Positions 56,337-64,000 of a stretch of DNA of 64,000 nucleotides are shown in pieces (position 1 is the stretch's first letter; the number at the start of each line of letters is the position of its first letter). The notes beneath the pieces are model-generated. The model was not told the DNA's origin, did not search any database, and saw only the letters and a list, made by a program, of their open reading frames with translations. Location of the stretch: assembly GCF_030159095.1 (NCBI RefSeq), contig NZ_BRXS01000002.1, positions 682,001 to 746,000 on the forward strand. Reading direction: 5' to 3'. The DNA is from Roseisolibacter agri (GTDB lineage: Bacteria > Gemmatimonadota > Gemmatimonadetes > Gemmatimonadales > Gemmatimonadaceae). The position numbers and the translations under genes were made by a program.

Positions 56337-56984
56337 GTGTTGGCGGATCGTGCCATCCTCCACTCCGACGTGACGCCGCCCGCCGCGTCGCCCGGCGACG
56401 ACGTGGCGCTCGTCGCGCGCGTCGCGGCGGGCGACGCGGAGGCGCTCGGCGCGCTGTACGACCGTCATGGCGGCGGCGCGTATGCGCTCGCGCTCGCGAT
56501 GCTGCGCGACCACGCGGATGCCGACGACGCGGTGGCGGGCGCGTTCGAGCAGCTCTGGCGCTCCGCGTCGACCTTCGACCCTTCGCGCGGCAGCGTGGCC
56601 GCCTGGCTCACGATGATGACCCGTTCCCGTGCGCTCGATCTCCTGCGCGCGCAGCGTCGTCGTGCCGCGGCGGTGGAGCGCGCGATGGCGGAGCGGACGG
56701 CCGGCGACGATCCGTCGGGGGTGACCGCCGTCCCGCTCGGGGCCCCCGAGCCGGCCGATGCGGCGGTCGAGCGCGGCGAGCTGGCGCAGGCGGTGCGCGC
56801 CTCGCTGGCCACGCTTCCGGACGCGCAGCGCGCGGCGATCGAGCTGGCCTTCTTCGGTGGCCTCTCGCACGCCGACGTGGCCGCGACGCTGGGCCAGCCG
56901 CTCGGCACCGTGAAGACGCGCATCCGGGACGGCATGCGCAAGCTGCGCGACGCGCTCCGCCCGCACTGGCGAGGGGCCGCGTGA
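56337..56984 (+). CDS. ECF sigma factor (SigK/RpoE-like)
   Basis: About 215 aa from GTG 56337 (GTG 56370 is an alternative). Region 2: DAEALGALYDRHGGGAYALA, then ADADDAVAGAFEQLWRSAST and GSVAAWLTMMTRSRALDLLR. Region 4: LPDAQRAAIELAFFGGLSHA, then DVAATLGQPLGTVKTRIRDG. This is the ECF layout most like the SigK/ECF19 type. It overlaps the anti-sigma gene as GTGA. It probably controls itself, its anti-sigma factor and the fasciclin gene downstream. Confidence 0.92.
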   Translation: MLADRAILHSDVTPPAASPGDDVALVARVAAGDAEALGALYDRHGGGAYALALAMLRDHADADDAVAGAFEQLWRSASTFDPSRGSVAAWLTMMTRSRALDLLRAQRRRAAAVERAMAERTAGDDPSGVTAVPLGAPEPADAAVERGELAQAVRASLATLPDAQRAAIELAFFGGLSHADVAATLGQPLGTVKTRIRDGMRKLRDALRPHWRGAA

Positions 56985-57844
56985 GCGCCAGCGGCGATCG
57001 GCCCGTCGCCGGGGACGACCCGGTGGGCATGCACCCGGAAGCCGACCTCGCGGCGGCCTACGCGCTCGGCGCGCTCGCCCCGGCGGAGCGCGGCGACTTC
57101 GAGGCGCACCTCGCGGGGTGCGCGGAGTGCCGGGCCGAGGTGCGCGCGATGCACGAGACGGCGGCGCTGCTGGCCCGCGCGGTGCCGGCCGCGTCCCCGC
57201 CGCCGGCCCTGCGCACGCGGATCGTGGAGACCGCGCGGCGCGACGCGGCAGCCCGCCGGCATCCCGCCAGTGCCGCGCCGACGCCGGTGGTGCCGCTCGA
57301 GCGGCGTCGGCGCGCGGGGCTGCTGCCCTGGTTCGCGGCGGCGGCCGCGCTCGCGCTCGCGGTGGGTCTCGGCAGCGCGTGGCGCGGCGAGCGCGCGTCG
57401 CGCCTCGGCCTCGAGCGCGCCCTGGCCGATGCGCGTGCGCGCGTCGGCGAGGGGGACGCGCTGCGGGGCGCGCTCGCGGAGCGCGACTCGCTGCTGGCCG
57501 CGGTGCTGGACCGCGACGTGCGCACCGCGCACCTCGCCAGCACCGGCGCGGGACCGGACGTGCGGGTGATCTGGAACCGTCGGCGGGGCCTCGTGGTGCT
57601 CACGGCCAGCGCGCTGCCGCAGCTGCCGAAGGGGCGCACCTACCAGCTCTGGGGAATCCCGCAGGGCGGCACGCCGCGCTCGCTCGGCACCTTCGACGCG
57701 GGACCGGTGGGCGTGACGCGGGCGCTGTTCCGCACGGGCGCCGATGCCCCGCTCGCGCTCGCGGCCATCACCGAGGAGCCCACGGGCGGCTCGCCGCAGC
57801 CGACGAGCGCGCCGCTGCTCGCCGGGCCGCTGAAAGGGGACTAG
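56981..57844 (+). CDS. RskA-like membrane anti-sigma factor
   Basis: A 287-aa protein from GTG 56981. Zinc-binding anti-sigma domain near the N-terminus (MHPEADLAAAYALGALAPAE, then FEAHLAGCAECRAEV with H-x3-C-x2-C). One membrane helix at about 112-128 (LLPWFAAAAALALAVGLG). The extracytoplasmic RskA domain follows (GLVVLTASALPQLPKGRTYQ, then LWGIPQGGTPRSLGTFDAG). It should hold the ECF factor at the membrane until proteolysis releases it. It is coupled to the sigma gene by a 4-base overlap. Confidence 0.93.
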   Translation: MSASGDRPVAGDDPVGMHPEADLAAAYALGALAPAERGDFEAHLAGCAECRAEVRAMHETAALLARAVPAASPPPALRTRIVETARRDAAARRHPASAAPTPVVPLERRRRAGLLPWFAAAAALALAVGLGSAWRGERASRLGLERALADARARVGEGDALRGALAERDSLLAAVLDRDVRTAHLASTGAGPDVRVIWNRRRGLVVLTASALPQLPKGRTYQLWGIPQGGTPRSLGTFDAGPVGVTRALFRTGADAPLALAAITEEPTGGSPQPTSAPLLAGPLKGD

Positions 57845-58101
57845 GGCGCGACGGCGCGCGCGCCGCTCGCAGGGGATGCGAGCGGCGCGTTGTGCGCGAG
57901 TCGTCGAGGCGCGACCGCCGTCAGCGGCGGCATGCGGAGCGCGGCGTCCGCTGCGTGACGTCCCTGCGTGCGCGTGCCTGCTCTTACGACAGCTCCAGCG
58001 GCGCGAGGACCGTCCGAACATCCGCGCGCGAGATCGCGGCGTAGAGAGGGTGTCGCCGAACGACACCATCCATGCACGCTTCCGATTCTGGAGATCGCGC
58101 C

Positions 58102-58683
58102 ATGTCACGCACCGTCCGCCTGACCGCCGCCGCCCTCGTCCTCTCCGCCGCGCCCCTCGCCGCGCAGGCCCGTCTGACCGCGGGCGCCTCCGCCGGCACC
58201 GTGATGGTCGGCGCGCAGGCCATGTATCCGACCAGGGACATCGTCGACAACGCCGTCAACTCGGCGGATCACACGACGCTCGTCGCCGCGGTGAAGGCGG
58301 CCGGTCTCGTCGAGACGCTGAAGGGGAAGGGGCCGTTCACCGTCTTCGCCCCGACCAACAACGCCTTTGCCGCGCTTCCCGCCGGCACCGTCGAGAGCCT
58401 GGTGAAGCCGGAGAACAGGGCGACGCTCACGGGGATCCTCACGTACCACGTCGCCGCCGGGAGCTGGGACGCGGCGGCCCTCGAGCGCGCGATCCGCGCC
58501 GGCGGCGGTACCGCGACCATCAAGACCGTGAACGGCGGCTCGCTGTCCGCGATGATGAACGGCCCCCGCAACATCGTCGTGCGCGACGCGAAGGGAGGCG
58601 TCGCGAACATCCCGACGTACGACGTCCGCCAGTCGAACGGCGTGATCCACGTCGTCGACCGCGTCCTCATGCCGGGCATGTGA
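58102..58683 (+). CDS. Secreted fasciclin-domain protein
   Basis: A 193-aa protein from ATG 58102 with GGAG ten bases upstream. Signal peptide (LTAAALVLSAAPLAAQA), then a single fasciclin (FAS1) domain: DIVDNAVNSADHTTLVAAVK, then GKGPFTVFAPTNNAFAALPA, LTYHVAAG and NGVIHVVDRVLMP. FAS1 proteins mediate adhesion. In mycobacteria SigK-RskA controls the FAS1 proteins MPT70/MPT83, and here the same three families are adjacent, which suggests the same regulatory logic. A strong hairpin follows the gene. Confidence 0.93.
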   Translation: MSRTVRLTAAALVLSAAPLAAQARLTAGASAGTVMVGAQAMYPTRDIVDNAVNSADHTTLVAAVKAAGLVETLKGKGPFTVFAPTNNAFAALPAGTVESLVKPENRATLTGILTYHVAAGSWDAAALERAIRAGGGTATIKTVNGGSLSAMMNGPRNIVVRDAKGGVANIPTYDVRQSNGVIHVVDRVLMPGM

Positions 58684-58868
58684 GGGCGCGCTCGCGCTCG
58701 CACCGGACACCGCGGGCGCGCAGCCCAGCGCCCGGCGACATCGTCGTCGGCGTGGCCCGCGTTCGTGAAGCCGCCCTCGCGTCGACGCTCAAGTCCGCAT
58801 GCCGCTGGCCGACATTCGATGCTGGATCGACGCACACGCACGCTTCCCGCGTCGACTCCGTCCCCACG

Positions 58869-58908
58869 CTCAGCCGGTCCGGCTCCCGAGGGAGCCGGGC
58901 CGGTTGAG
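58869..58908 (+). terminator. Terminator-like hairpin downstream of the fasciclin gene
   Basis: An 18-pair stem with two G-U pairs (58869-58886 with 58891-58908) and a 4-base loop, with no long T run. It lies 186 bases after the fasciclin stop, inside the 427-base gap before the converging lipoprotein gene. Confidence 0.55.
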
Positions 58909-59033
58909 CGTTGCGGTCGGAGCGGGTGAGAAAGGTGCGGGTTCGACGCGCGTCGTTCGCGGTCGCCCGCGCTGCCGGCATCGCGGCGCGAAACCCTTGG
59001 AGCGGTTGCGCCCATCTCCCGGGGCCCGACGCG

Positions 59034-59073
59034 AGCGATCCCCAGGCGCCGGGAGTGGCGCCTGGGGATCGCT
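59034..59073. terminator. Perfect 17-bp hairpin between converging genes
   Basis: AGCGATCCCCAGGCGCC (59034-59050) pairs perfectly with 59057-59073 around a GGGAGT loop. It lies 37 bases beyond the stop of the leftward lipoprotein gene and probably ends its transcript. The rest of the gap from 58684 to 59110 shows no gene. Confidence 0.65.
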
Positions 59074-59110
59074 GGTGTCGCAGCGATGCGGACGTGCGGT
59101 CCCGGAAGCC

Positions 59111-59755
59111 CTAGAAGCCGAAGCCGGTGTCGCTGATGGGCTCCTCGCCCGAGCGGTCGACGACCACGTTGTAGCCGCTGAAGTGCTTGAGCCGGCGGTA
59201 GACGAAGAGCGTGTTCGGGTCCCGGTACGTCGCCAGCGTCGGGTCGGTGCGCGCCTCGTCCACGCAGGTCAGCTGTCCGGTGGGGCACCAGACGATGGCG
59301 CTGCCCTCGGTGATCGCGGCCGTCTTGTCCTTCAGGCGCAGCGTCACCGTCGTGCCGGGCACGAAGCGCACGTCGGGGCTGAAGGTCAGGTGCGGGCGGC
59401 CGGCCGCATCGGTCCAGGAGCGCGCCGTGAAGACCATCGGCGTCAGGAGCGGGAGGCAGCCCGCGTCCCACAGCTCCGGGCCGTACCCCGAGGTGAGCGG
59501 ATCGCAGACGGCGCCGGCGGGCATCGTGAGCTGGTGGCCGCCGGCGAAGCCCTGCGACGTCCCGAGGAGCGGCGTGTAGACGAACGTGGAGACCGTCGTG
59601 TCGCCGACCGTGTACACGGCGTGTGCGGGCGCGTCGGACGGCGCGAGGCGCGACGGCGTCGCGGACGTCGGGGCGTCGCCGCAGGCGGCCGTCAGGCCGA
59701 GCAGGAGCACGGCGGCGGTCTGGCGGAGCACGGGCCTGGAGAGCTGGATCGTCAT
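59111..59755 (-). CDS. Lipoprotein with C-terminal FSGY motif (1)
   Basis: A 214-aa protein from ATG 59755. Signal with lipobox AVLLLGLTAAC, then GDAPTSATPSRLAPSDAPA. The body is beta-rich (MPAGAVCDPLTSGYGPELWD, HLTFSPDVRFVPGTTVTLRL) and has four or more Cys likely forming disulphides. It ends KHFSGYNVVVDRSGEEPISD and a short aromatic tail. The FSGY end is shared with the next gene, so they are related surface proteins, probably of ZU5-like fold. It is read in the same direction, 14 bases after it. Confidence 0.7.
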   Translation of the reverse strand: MTIQLSRPVLRQTAAVLLLGLTAACGDAPTSATPSRLAPSDAPAHAVYTVGDTTVSTFVYTPLLGTSQGFAGGHQLTMPAGAVCDPLTSGYGPELWDAGCLPLLTPMVFTARSWTDAAGRPHLTFSPDVRFVPGTTVTLRLKDKTAAITEGSAIVWCPTGQLTCVDEARTDPTLATYRDPNTLFVYRRLKHFSGYNVVVDRSGEEPISDTGFGF

Positions 59756-59769
59756 CGTCGGGTCCTCGC

Positions 59770-60459
59770 TCAGAAGCCGCTGTCGTCCTGGATCTCGCTG
59801 CGACCGCTCGAGACCATGTAGCCCGAGAAGTGGTCGACCGTGAAGCGCACGACGCCGCGGTCCTTCAGCACCACCGTCGGGCGGAACTCGCTGACCTGCG
59901 CGCTGCCCTTCGTCTGGTCGAGCGCGGTCACGTCGGCGAAGTAGGCGCCCTCGATGCTCGACGTGGAGATCCCGCTCAGGTTGATGCCCGCGAGCGGCTG
60001 CTCGATCACCACCGGCACCGCGAAGCGGATCCCGTGCGGCTGGAACTCGTAGGCGACGATGCGCCCCGGCACGCGCGAGATGCTGAACGCCACGGGACCG
60101 CCGACCGCGCCGGCGGGCACGATGAGGCGCGCGCCGTTCGGGATCGCGATCGAGCCGCCCTGGGCGCCGATCACGCCGCTGACCGTCACGGCCGTCACGG
60201 GCGACGACCAGAGCATCCCGGTCACGGGCGTCAGGATGGCCTCCACGGTGGAGACGACGCCGCCGACCACGCCGCCGACCACGCCGGTCACCCCACCGAG
60301 CAGGCCGCGGCTCGGCGCATCCGTCGCGACGGGGCGAGGCGCCGAGGGGGCGTCGGCGCAGGCGGCGAGCCCGCTCAGCGCGACCAGCGCGAGGCCCGCG
60401 AGCGAGGAGGGGCGGCGCAGCATGGTACGCAGCGCGCGCGCGGTGGACAGAATGGGCAC
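59770..60459 (-). CDS. ZU5-like lipoprotein with C-terminal FSGY motif (2)
   Basis: A 229-aa protein from GTG 60459, preceded by GGAG nine bases upstream (ATG 60423 is an alternative). Lipobox ALSGLAAC. A Gly/Val-rich hydrophobic stretch (GLLGGVTGVVGGVVGGVVST) is followed by a domain of the ZU5 type: GGSIAIPNGARLIVPAGAVG, then VAYEFQPHGIRFAVPVVIEQ. The end is FTVDHFSGYMVSSGRSEIQD. Paired with the previous gene. ZU5-like domains in bacteria are found in surface and stalk proteins; the role is unknown. Confidence 0.72.
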   Translation of the reverse strand: MPILSTARALRTMLRRPSSLAGLALVALSGLAACADAPSAPRPVATDAPSRGLLGGVTGVVGGVVGGVVSTVEAILTPVTGMLWSSPVTAVTVSGVIGAQGGSIAIPNGARLIVPAGAVGGPVAFSISRVPGRIVAYEFQPHGIRFAVPVVIEQPLAGINLSGISTSSIEGAYFADVTALDQTKGSAQVSEFRPTVVLKDRGVVRFTVDHFSGYMVSSGRSEIQDDSGF

Positions 60460-60847
60460 GGACGACTCCGGGATGGCGGTGTATTGGAGGGGGAGTGGGG
60501 CGCGGCAGCGGTGCCGCGCACCCCTGGTTTCTTCCCTCGCCGTCACGTATCGGTCGTCGTCCGGCTCGACTTGAGCGGTTCGAAGCGCCTTTCGGCGAAA
60601 ACTTGAGCGCGGGTTCGTCACGGAACGGGCGCCCACCGTCACGTCGTGCGCACTGCCGGCGCAGGGTGTGACGGGCGCGCCGTCTTCGCGGCGCTCGTCG
60701 CCGGTCGCCGGTCGCCGTGCGTGGCGCGCCATCGCGCGTGTCACGATCCAGGCGCGTGACGGGCGTCGTGCGACGCTCGTCGCCGTCGTGCCGGAGCGCA
60801 CGTGTGCGGGCCCGGGGCGCGATGCCGTCGCAAGGAACCGAGCACCT
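60460..60847. other. Divergent promoter region, no gene
   Basis: About 390 bases between the leftward lipoprotein pair and the rightward REC-HD-GYP gene. It has an A/T-richer stretch (GGTGTATTGGAGG near 60478) that may be promoter for the lipoproteins. Open frames through the gap are GC shadow; the HD-GYP frame extends up to 60668 but without plausible protein. Confidence 0.4.
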
Positions 60848-61939
60848 GTGAACGACGATCCTGGAGAGCCGATCACGCCGCTGCAGCCCGTGGCGCTGGC
60901 GGGCGCGCGCATCCTGCTGGTGGACGACGAGGACGAGCACGCGCGCCTCGTGCAGCGCGTCCTCGCGGGACCGGAGATCGCCGACGTGCGTGTCACGACC
61001 GACGCGCGCGGCGTCTCCGCGCTCTGCGCCGAGTACCGGCCGGACGTCGTGCTGCTCGACCTGTCGATGCCGGACCGCGACGGGTTCGGCGTGCTGCAGG
61101 ACCTCGCCGCCGATCCCGATGGCGACCGGTCGCTGCCGGTGCTCGTGCTGACCGGCGACGTCAGCGCGGAGGCGCGTCGGCGCGCGCTCGCGCTCGGGGC
61201 GCGCGACTTCGTGGCGAAGCCGTTCGACCCGGACGAGCTCCGGCTCCGCGTGCGCAACCTCCTCGAGATGCGCACGCTGCAGCGGACGCTCGAGGCGCAG
61301 AACGCCCGGCTGGAGGCGCGGGTCCGCGAGCGCACGCGCGAGCTGGACGAGACGCAGTTCGAGGTGCTGGCGCGCCTCGCGATCGCCGCCGAGTTCCGCG
61401 ACGACGACACCGGCCGGCACACGCAGCGCGTCGGCGAGCTCGCGGCGCGGCTCGGCGCCGCGCTCGGGCTCCCGTCCGAGCGGGTGGAGCTCGTGCGCCG
61501 CGCCGCGCCGCTGCACGACGTCGGGAAGATCGCCATCCCGGACGAGGTCCTCCGCAAGCCGGACAAGCTCACGCCGGCGGAGCTGGAGGTCATGAAGGCG
61601 CACGCCGCCGTGGGCGCGCGCATCCTCTCGGGCGGGCGCTCGCCGCTGGTGCAGACGGCGGAGCGGATCGCGCGCAGCCACCACGAGCGGTGGGACGGCA
61701 CCGGCTACCCGGACGGGCTGGCGGGGGAGGCGATCCCGCTCGAGGCGCGGCTGGTGGCCGTGGCCGACGTGTTCGACGCGCTCACGCACGCGCGGCCGTA
61801 CCGCGCCGCGTGGGCGATGGTCGACGTGCTGGCGCTCATCCGCGCCGGGGCCGGCACGCACTTCGACCCGGCCGTCGTCGAGGCGCTGTTCGGCGCGGAG
61901 TGCTCGGCCTACGTCGCCGCCGCTGCCATGCCGGACTGA
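60848..61939 (+). CDS. REC-HD-GYP response regulator (c-di-GMP phosphodiesterase, RpfG-like)
   Basis: A 363-aa protein from GTG 60848 with AAGGAA ten bases upstream. Receiver domain (about 18-140): [16 protein letters not shown], phospho-Asp in [13 protein letters not shown], and Lys in [11 protein letters not shown] coiled-coil link ([20 protein letters not shown]) leads to the HD-GYP domain: [32 protein letters not shown] and [17 protein letters not shown], with all metal and GYP residues present. It should degrade cyclic di-GMP when phosphorylated. It lies 141 bases before the CheB-CheR gene. Confidence 0.95.
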   Translation: MNDDPGEPITPLQPVALAGARILLVDDEDEHARLVQRVLAGPEIADVRVTTDARGVSALCAEYRPDVVLLDLSMPDRDGFGVLQDLAADPDGDRSLPVLVLTGDVSAEARRRALALGARDFVAKPFDPDELRLRVRNLLEMRTLQRTLEAQNARLEARVRERTRELDETQFEVLARLAIAAEFRDDDTGRHTQRVGELAARLGAALGLPSERVELVRRAAPLHDVGKIAIPDEVLRKPDKLTPAELEVMKAHAAVGARILSGGRSPLVQTAERIARSHHERWDGTGYPDGLAGEAIPLEARLVAVADVFDALTHARPYRAAWAMVDVLALIRAGAGTHFDPAVVEALFGAECSAYVAAAAMPD

Positions 61940-62080
61940 TCGCGCTCGGCACCTTCGAGCGAGCGAGTTGCGCAGGCGAGCCGCACACGCACCGCAGCTT
62001 GTGCCGCGTCGGACGCCGGGCTAGCGTCGACGTCTGGGAGCACCTCTCCCCGCAACCTCGCTCCTCGCAGGCAGGGCGCC

Positions 62081-64000
62081 ATGGCGAAGCACACGCGCAC
62101 GTCGACCGGCGCGCCCGGCGCGGGCGGCGCGCCCCGCCCTCCCGAGCCGCCGATCACGGTCGTCGGGATCGGCGCGTCCGCCGGCGGCCTGGCCGCGCTC
62201 AAGGCGTTCTTCCGGCACGTCCCCGCCGACAGCGGGCTCGCCTACGCGGTCGTCGTGCACCTCGCGCCCGACCACGAGAGCCACCTCGCCGAGCTGCTGC
62301 AGCCTCACGTGCGCATGCCGGTGCAGCAGGTCGCCGAGAGCACGGCGCTCGCGCCGAACCGGGTCTACGTCATCCCGCCCGGGCGCAACCTGTCGGCGGT
62401 GGACACGCACCTGCGCCTCTCCGAGCTCGAGGAGGACCGGCGGGAGCGCGCGCCGATCGACCACTTCTTCCGCACGCTCGCCGCGACCCACGACGGCGCC
62501 TCCGTCGGCGTGATCCTCACGGGCACCGGCTCCGACGGCACCCTCGGCGTCACGGCCATCAAGGAGCGGAACGGCCTCGTCGTCGTGCAGGACCCGGCCG
62601 ACGCCGAGTACGACGGCATGCCGCAGAGCGCGGTGGCGACGGGGCTCGCCGACCTCGTCCTCCCGCTGGCCGCGATCCCCGACGCGATCCTGCGCTTCGC
62701 GCGCACGCGGCCGCGGGTCGCGGTGCCCGCCGACGCGGACGACGTCGATGGCGAGGAGCGCCAGCTGCTGCAGAAGGTCTTCGTCCAGGTCCGCACGCGC
62801 ACCGGGCGCGACTTCACGCACTACAAGCGCGCGACGCTGCTGCGGCGCATCGCGCGCCGCATGCAGCTCCGATCCGTCGAGGAGCTGCCGGCGTACGTCG
62901 CGCTCCTGCGCGAGCAGCCCGACGAGGTGCAGGCGCTCGCCGACGACCTGCTCATTACGGTCACGAGCTTCTTCCGCGACCCCGAGGTGTTCGAGGCGCT
63001 CGCGGCGGAGGTCGTCCCGCGCCTGTTCGACGGGAAGGGCCCCACGGACGACGTCCGCGTGTGGAGCGTCGGCTGCGCGACCGGTGAGGAGGCGTACTCG
63101 CTCGCCATCCTCCTGCTCGAGGAGGCGGCGCGGCGCGAGCGGACGCCCCGCCTGCAGGTCTTCGCGTCCGACCTGCACGAGCACTCGCTGGCGCGCGCGC
63201 GCGAGGGCTTCTACCCCGGCGACATCGCGACCGACGTGGGCGCCGAGCGGCTCGAGCGCTTCTTCACGCGCGAGAACGGCGGCTACCGCATCCGGAAGGA
63301 GGTGCGCGAGCTGGTCGTGTTCGCGCCGCACAACCTCCTCTCGGACCCGCCGTTCTCGCGGCTCGACCTCGTCACGTGCCGCAACGTGCTGATCTACCTC
63401 CAGCGCGGCGTGCAGCGGGAGATCGTGGAGCTGTTCCACTACGCGCTCCGGCCGGACGGCGTCGTCGTCCTCGGCGGCTCCGAGACGGTCGAGGGCACGG
63501 ACCTCTTCCAGGTCGTCGACAAGAAGCGGTGCGTGTACCGCAAGCGGAACGTCCCGGCGTCCGAGCCGCGGCTGCCCGTGTTCCCGCTGACGCGGCTGCG
63601 GCGCGTCGGGCCCCGCGCGCGTGGAGGGGCGGGGCAGGAGCCGCCCGTGGCGCACGGGCAGCTCCACGCGCGGCTGGTGGAGCGCTACGCGCCGCCGAGC
63701 CTCCTCATGAGCCCCGACGACAACGTCGTGCACCTCTCGGAGCACGCGGGGCGCTTCCTCGTGCACCCGGGCGGCGAGCCGACGACGAACGCGTACCGGC
63801 TGGTGCGCGAGGAGCTGCGCTTCGAGCTGCGGTCGCTCGTCGCCAGCGCGCGCGAGCGCGGCACGGCGCAGCGCTCGCGGCCGATCGTCGTGCCGTTCGA
63901 CGGCGCGCGCGTGCCGGTCGTCCTGCACGTCCGCCCCGCGCGCGACCCGCACGAGGAGGGGTTCGCGCTCGTGATCTTCGACGAGCGCGAGCCCGAGGCC
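62081..64000 (+). CDS. CheB-CheR fusion protein (partial, runs off right edge)
   Basis: An open frame of 640 codons from ATG 62081 with no stop before the window end. CheB methylesterase domain (about 23-210): VVGIGASAGGLAAL (catalytic Ser), VVVHLAPDHES (His), ILTGTGSDGTLG (Asp). CheR domain (about 225-480): FTHYKRATLLRRIARRM, then VWSVGCATGEEAYSLAILL (SAM binding) and LVTCRNVLIYL. A PAS-like region begins near residue 540. In known CheB-CheR proteins PAS and kinase domains follow. No receiver precedes CheB. It probably acts in a non-chemotaxis signalling pathway, as no other che genes are near. Confidence 0.94.
   Translation, partial: MAKHTRTSTGAPGAGGAPRPPEPPITVVGIGASAGGLAALKAFFRHVPADSGLAYAVVVHLAPDHESHLAELLQPHVRMPVQQVAESTALAPNRVYVIPPGRNLSAVDTHLRLSELEEDRRERAPIDHFFRTLAATHDGASVGVILTGTGSDGTLGVTAIKERNGLVVVQDPADAEYDGMPQSAVATGLADLVLPLAAIPDAILRFARTRPRVAVPADADDVDGEERQLLQKVFVQVRTRTGRDFTHYKRATLLRRIARRMQLRSVEELPAYVALLREQPDEVQALADDLLITVTSFFRDPEVFEALAAEVVPRLFDGKGPTDDVRVWSVGCATGEEAYSLAILLLEEAARRERTPRLQVFASDLHEHSLARAREGFYPGDIATDVGAERLERFFTRENGGYRIRKEVRELVVFAPHNLLSDPPFSRLDLVTCRNVLIYLQRGVQREIVELFHYALRPDGVVVLGGSETVEGTDLFQVVDKKRCVYRKRNVPASEPRLPVFPLTRLRRVGPRARGGAGQEPPVAHGQLHARLVERYAPPSLLMSPDDNVVHLSEHAGRFLVHPGGEPTTNAYRLVREELRFELRSLVASARERGTAQRSRPIVVPFDGARVPVVLHVRPARDPHEEGFALVIFDEREPEA

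Overview
The window reads as a high-GC Gemmatimonadota-like chromosome (Gemmatirosa/Gemmatimonas type). The clues are the gene content: orphan ADOP-type permeases with PadR regulators, N-terminal-kinase/TPR proteins, sortilin-like BNR-repeat proteins, SusC/SusD pairs and DUF6090-like proteins. This is an inference from family content; no marker gene settles the taxon.

Layout. (1) 1-15258 is the right part of a prophage, transcribed almost entirely leftward. It holds replication-type genes next to the attachment site, a RusA-like resolvase, a phage sigma factor, terminase, a portal fused to a minor head protein, a Mu-I-like protease/scaffold, a decoration protein and the major capsid. Its integrase and tail genes must lie left of the window. 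(2) 15215-37356 is a tandem array of integrated segments. Four copies of the 3' half of a tRNA-Phe gene (anticodon loop to discriminator base), each followed by a copy of a G+C-rich terminator, lie in the same orientation at 15215, 19247, 31861 and 37314. They delimit the prophage and three further segments: B (4.0 kb, ADOP permease + PadR), C (12.6 kb, ADOP permease + PadR, three receptor-like Ser/Thr kinases and kinase relics) and D (5.5 kb, RCC1-type lipoprotein + BTAD/TPR regulator). None of the three carries a recognisable recombinase. Segment B has a complete attP-like layout: on both sides of the core lies the direct repeat TAGAGGG-N5-TAGAGGG, which looks like integrase arm-type sites. 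Broken genes (queG, an MFS/NTP-type transporter, kinase chimeras) sit at the segment edges. The tRNA 5' half is absent, so the intact tRNA-Phe should lie left of position 1.

(3) 37357-64000 looks like ordinary chromosome. It has a serine hydrolase, a very large BNR/sortilin-like protein and an S9 peptidase, then a short set of surface proteins (RskA-like lipoprotein, internally duplicated PAP2/haloperoxidase-like protein, small lipoprotein) leading into a SusC/SusD pair. After these come a family B DNA polymerase, a REC-PAS-histidine kinase, an ECF sigma/RskA anti-sigma/fasciclin set that parallels mycobacterial SigK-RskA-MPT70/83, two related lipoproteins, a REC-HD-GYP phosphodiesterase and a CheB-CheR fusion that runs off the right edge.

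Working together: the prophage module is a coherent late operon with gene overlaps and a dedicated sigma factor. The array looks like repeated site-specific integration at one tRNA gene, with regulated efflux-type permeases and signalling kinases as cargo, possibly mobilised by an integrase supplied in trans. The chromosomal part is dominated by envelope, nutrient-uptake and signalling functions.
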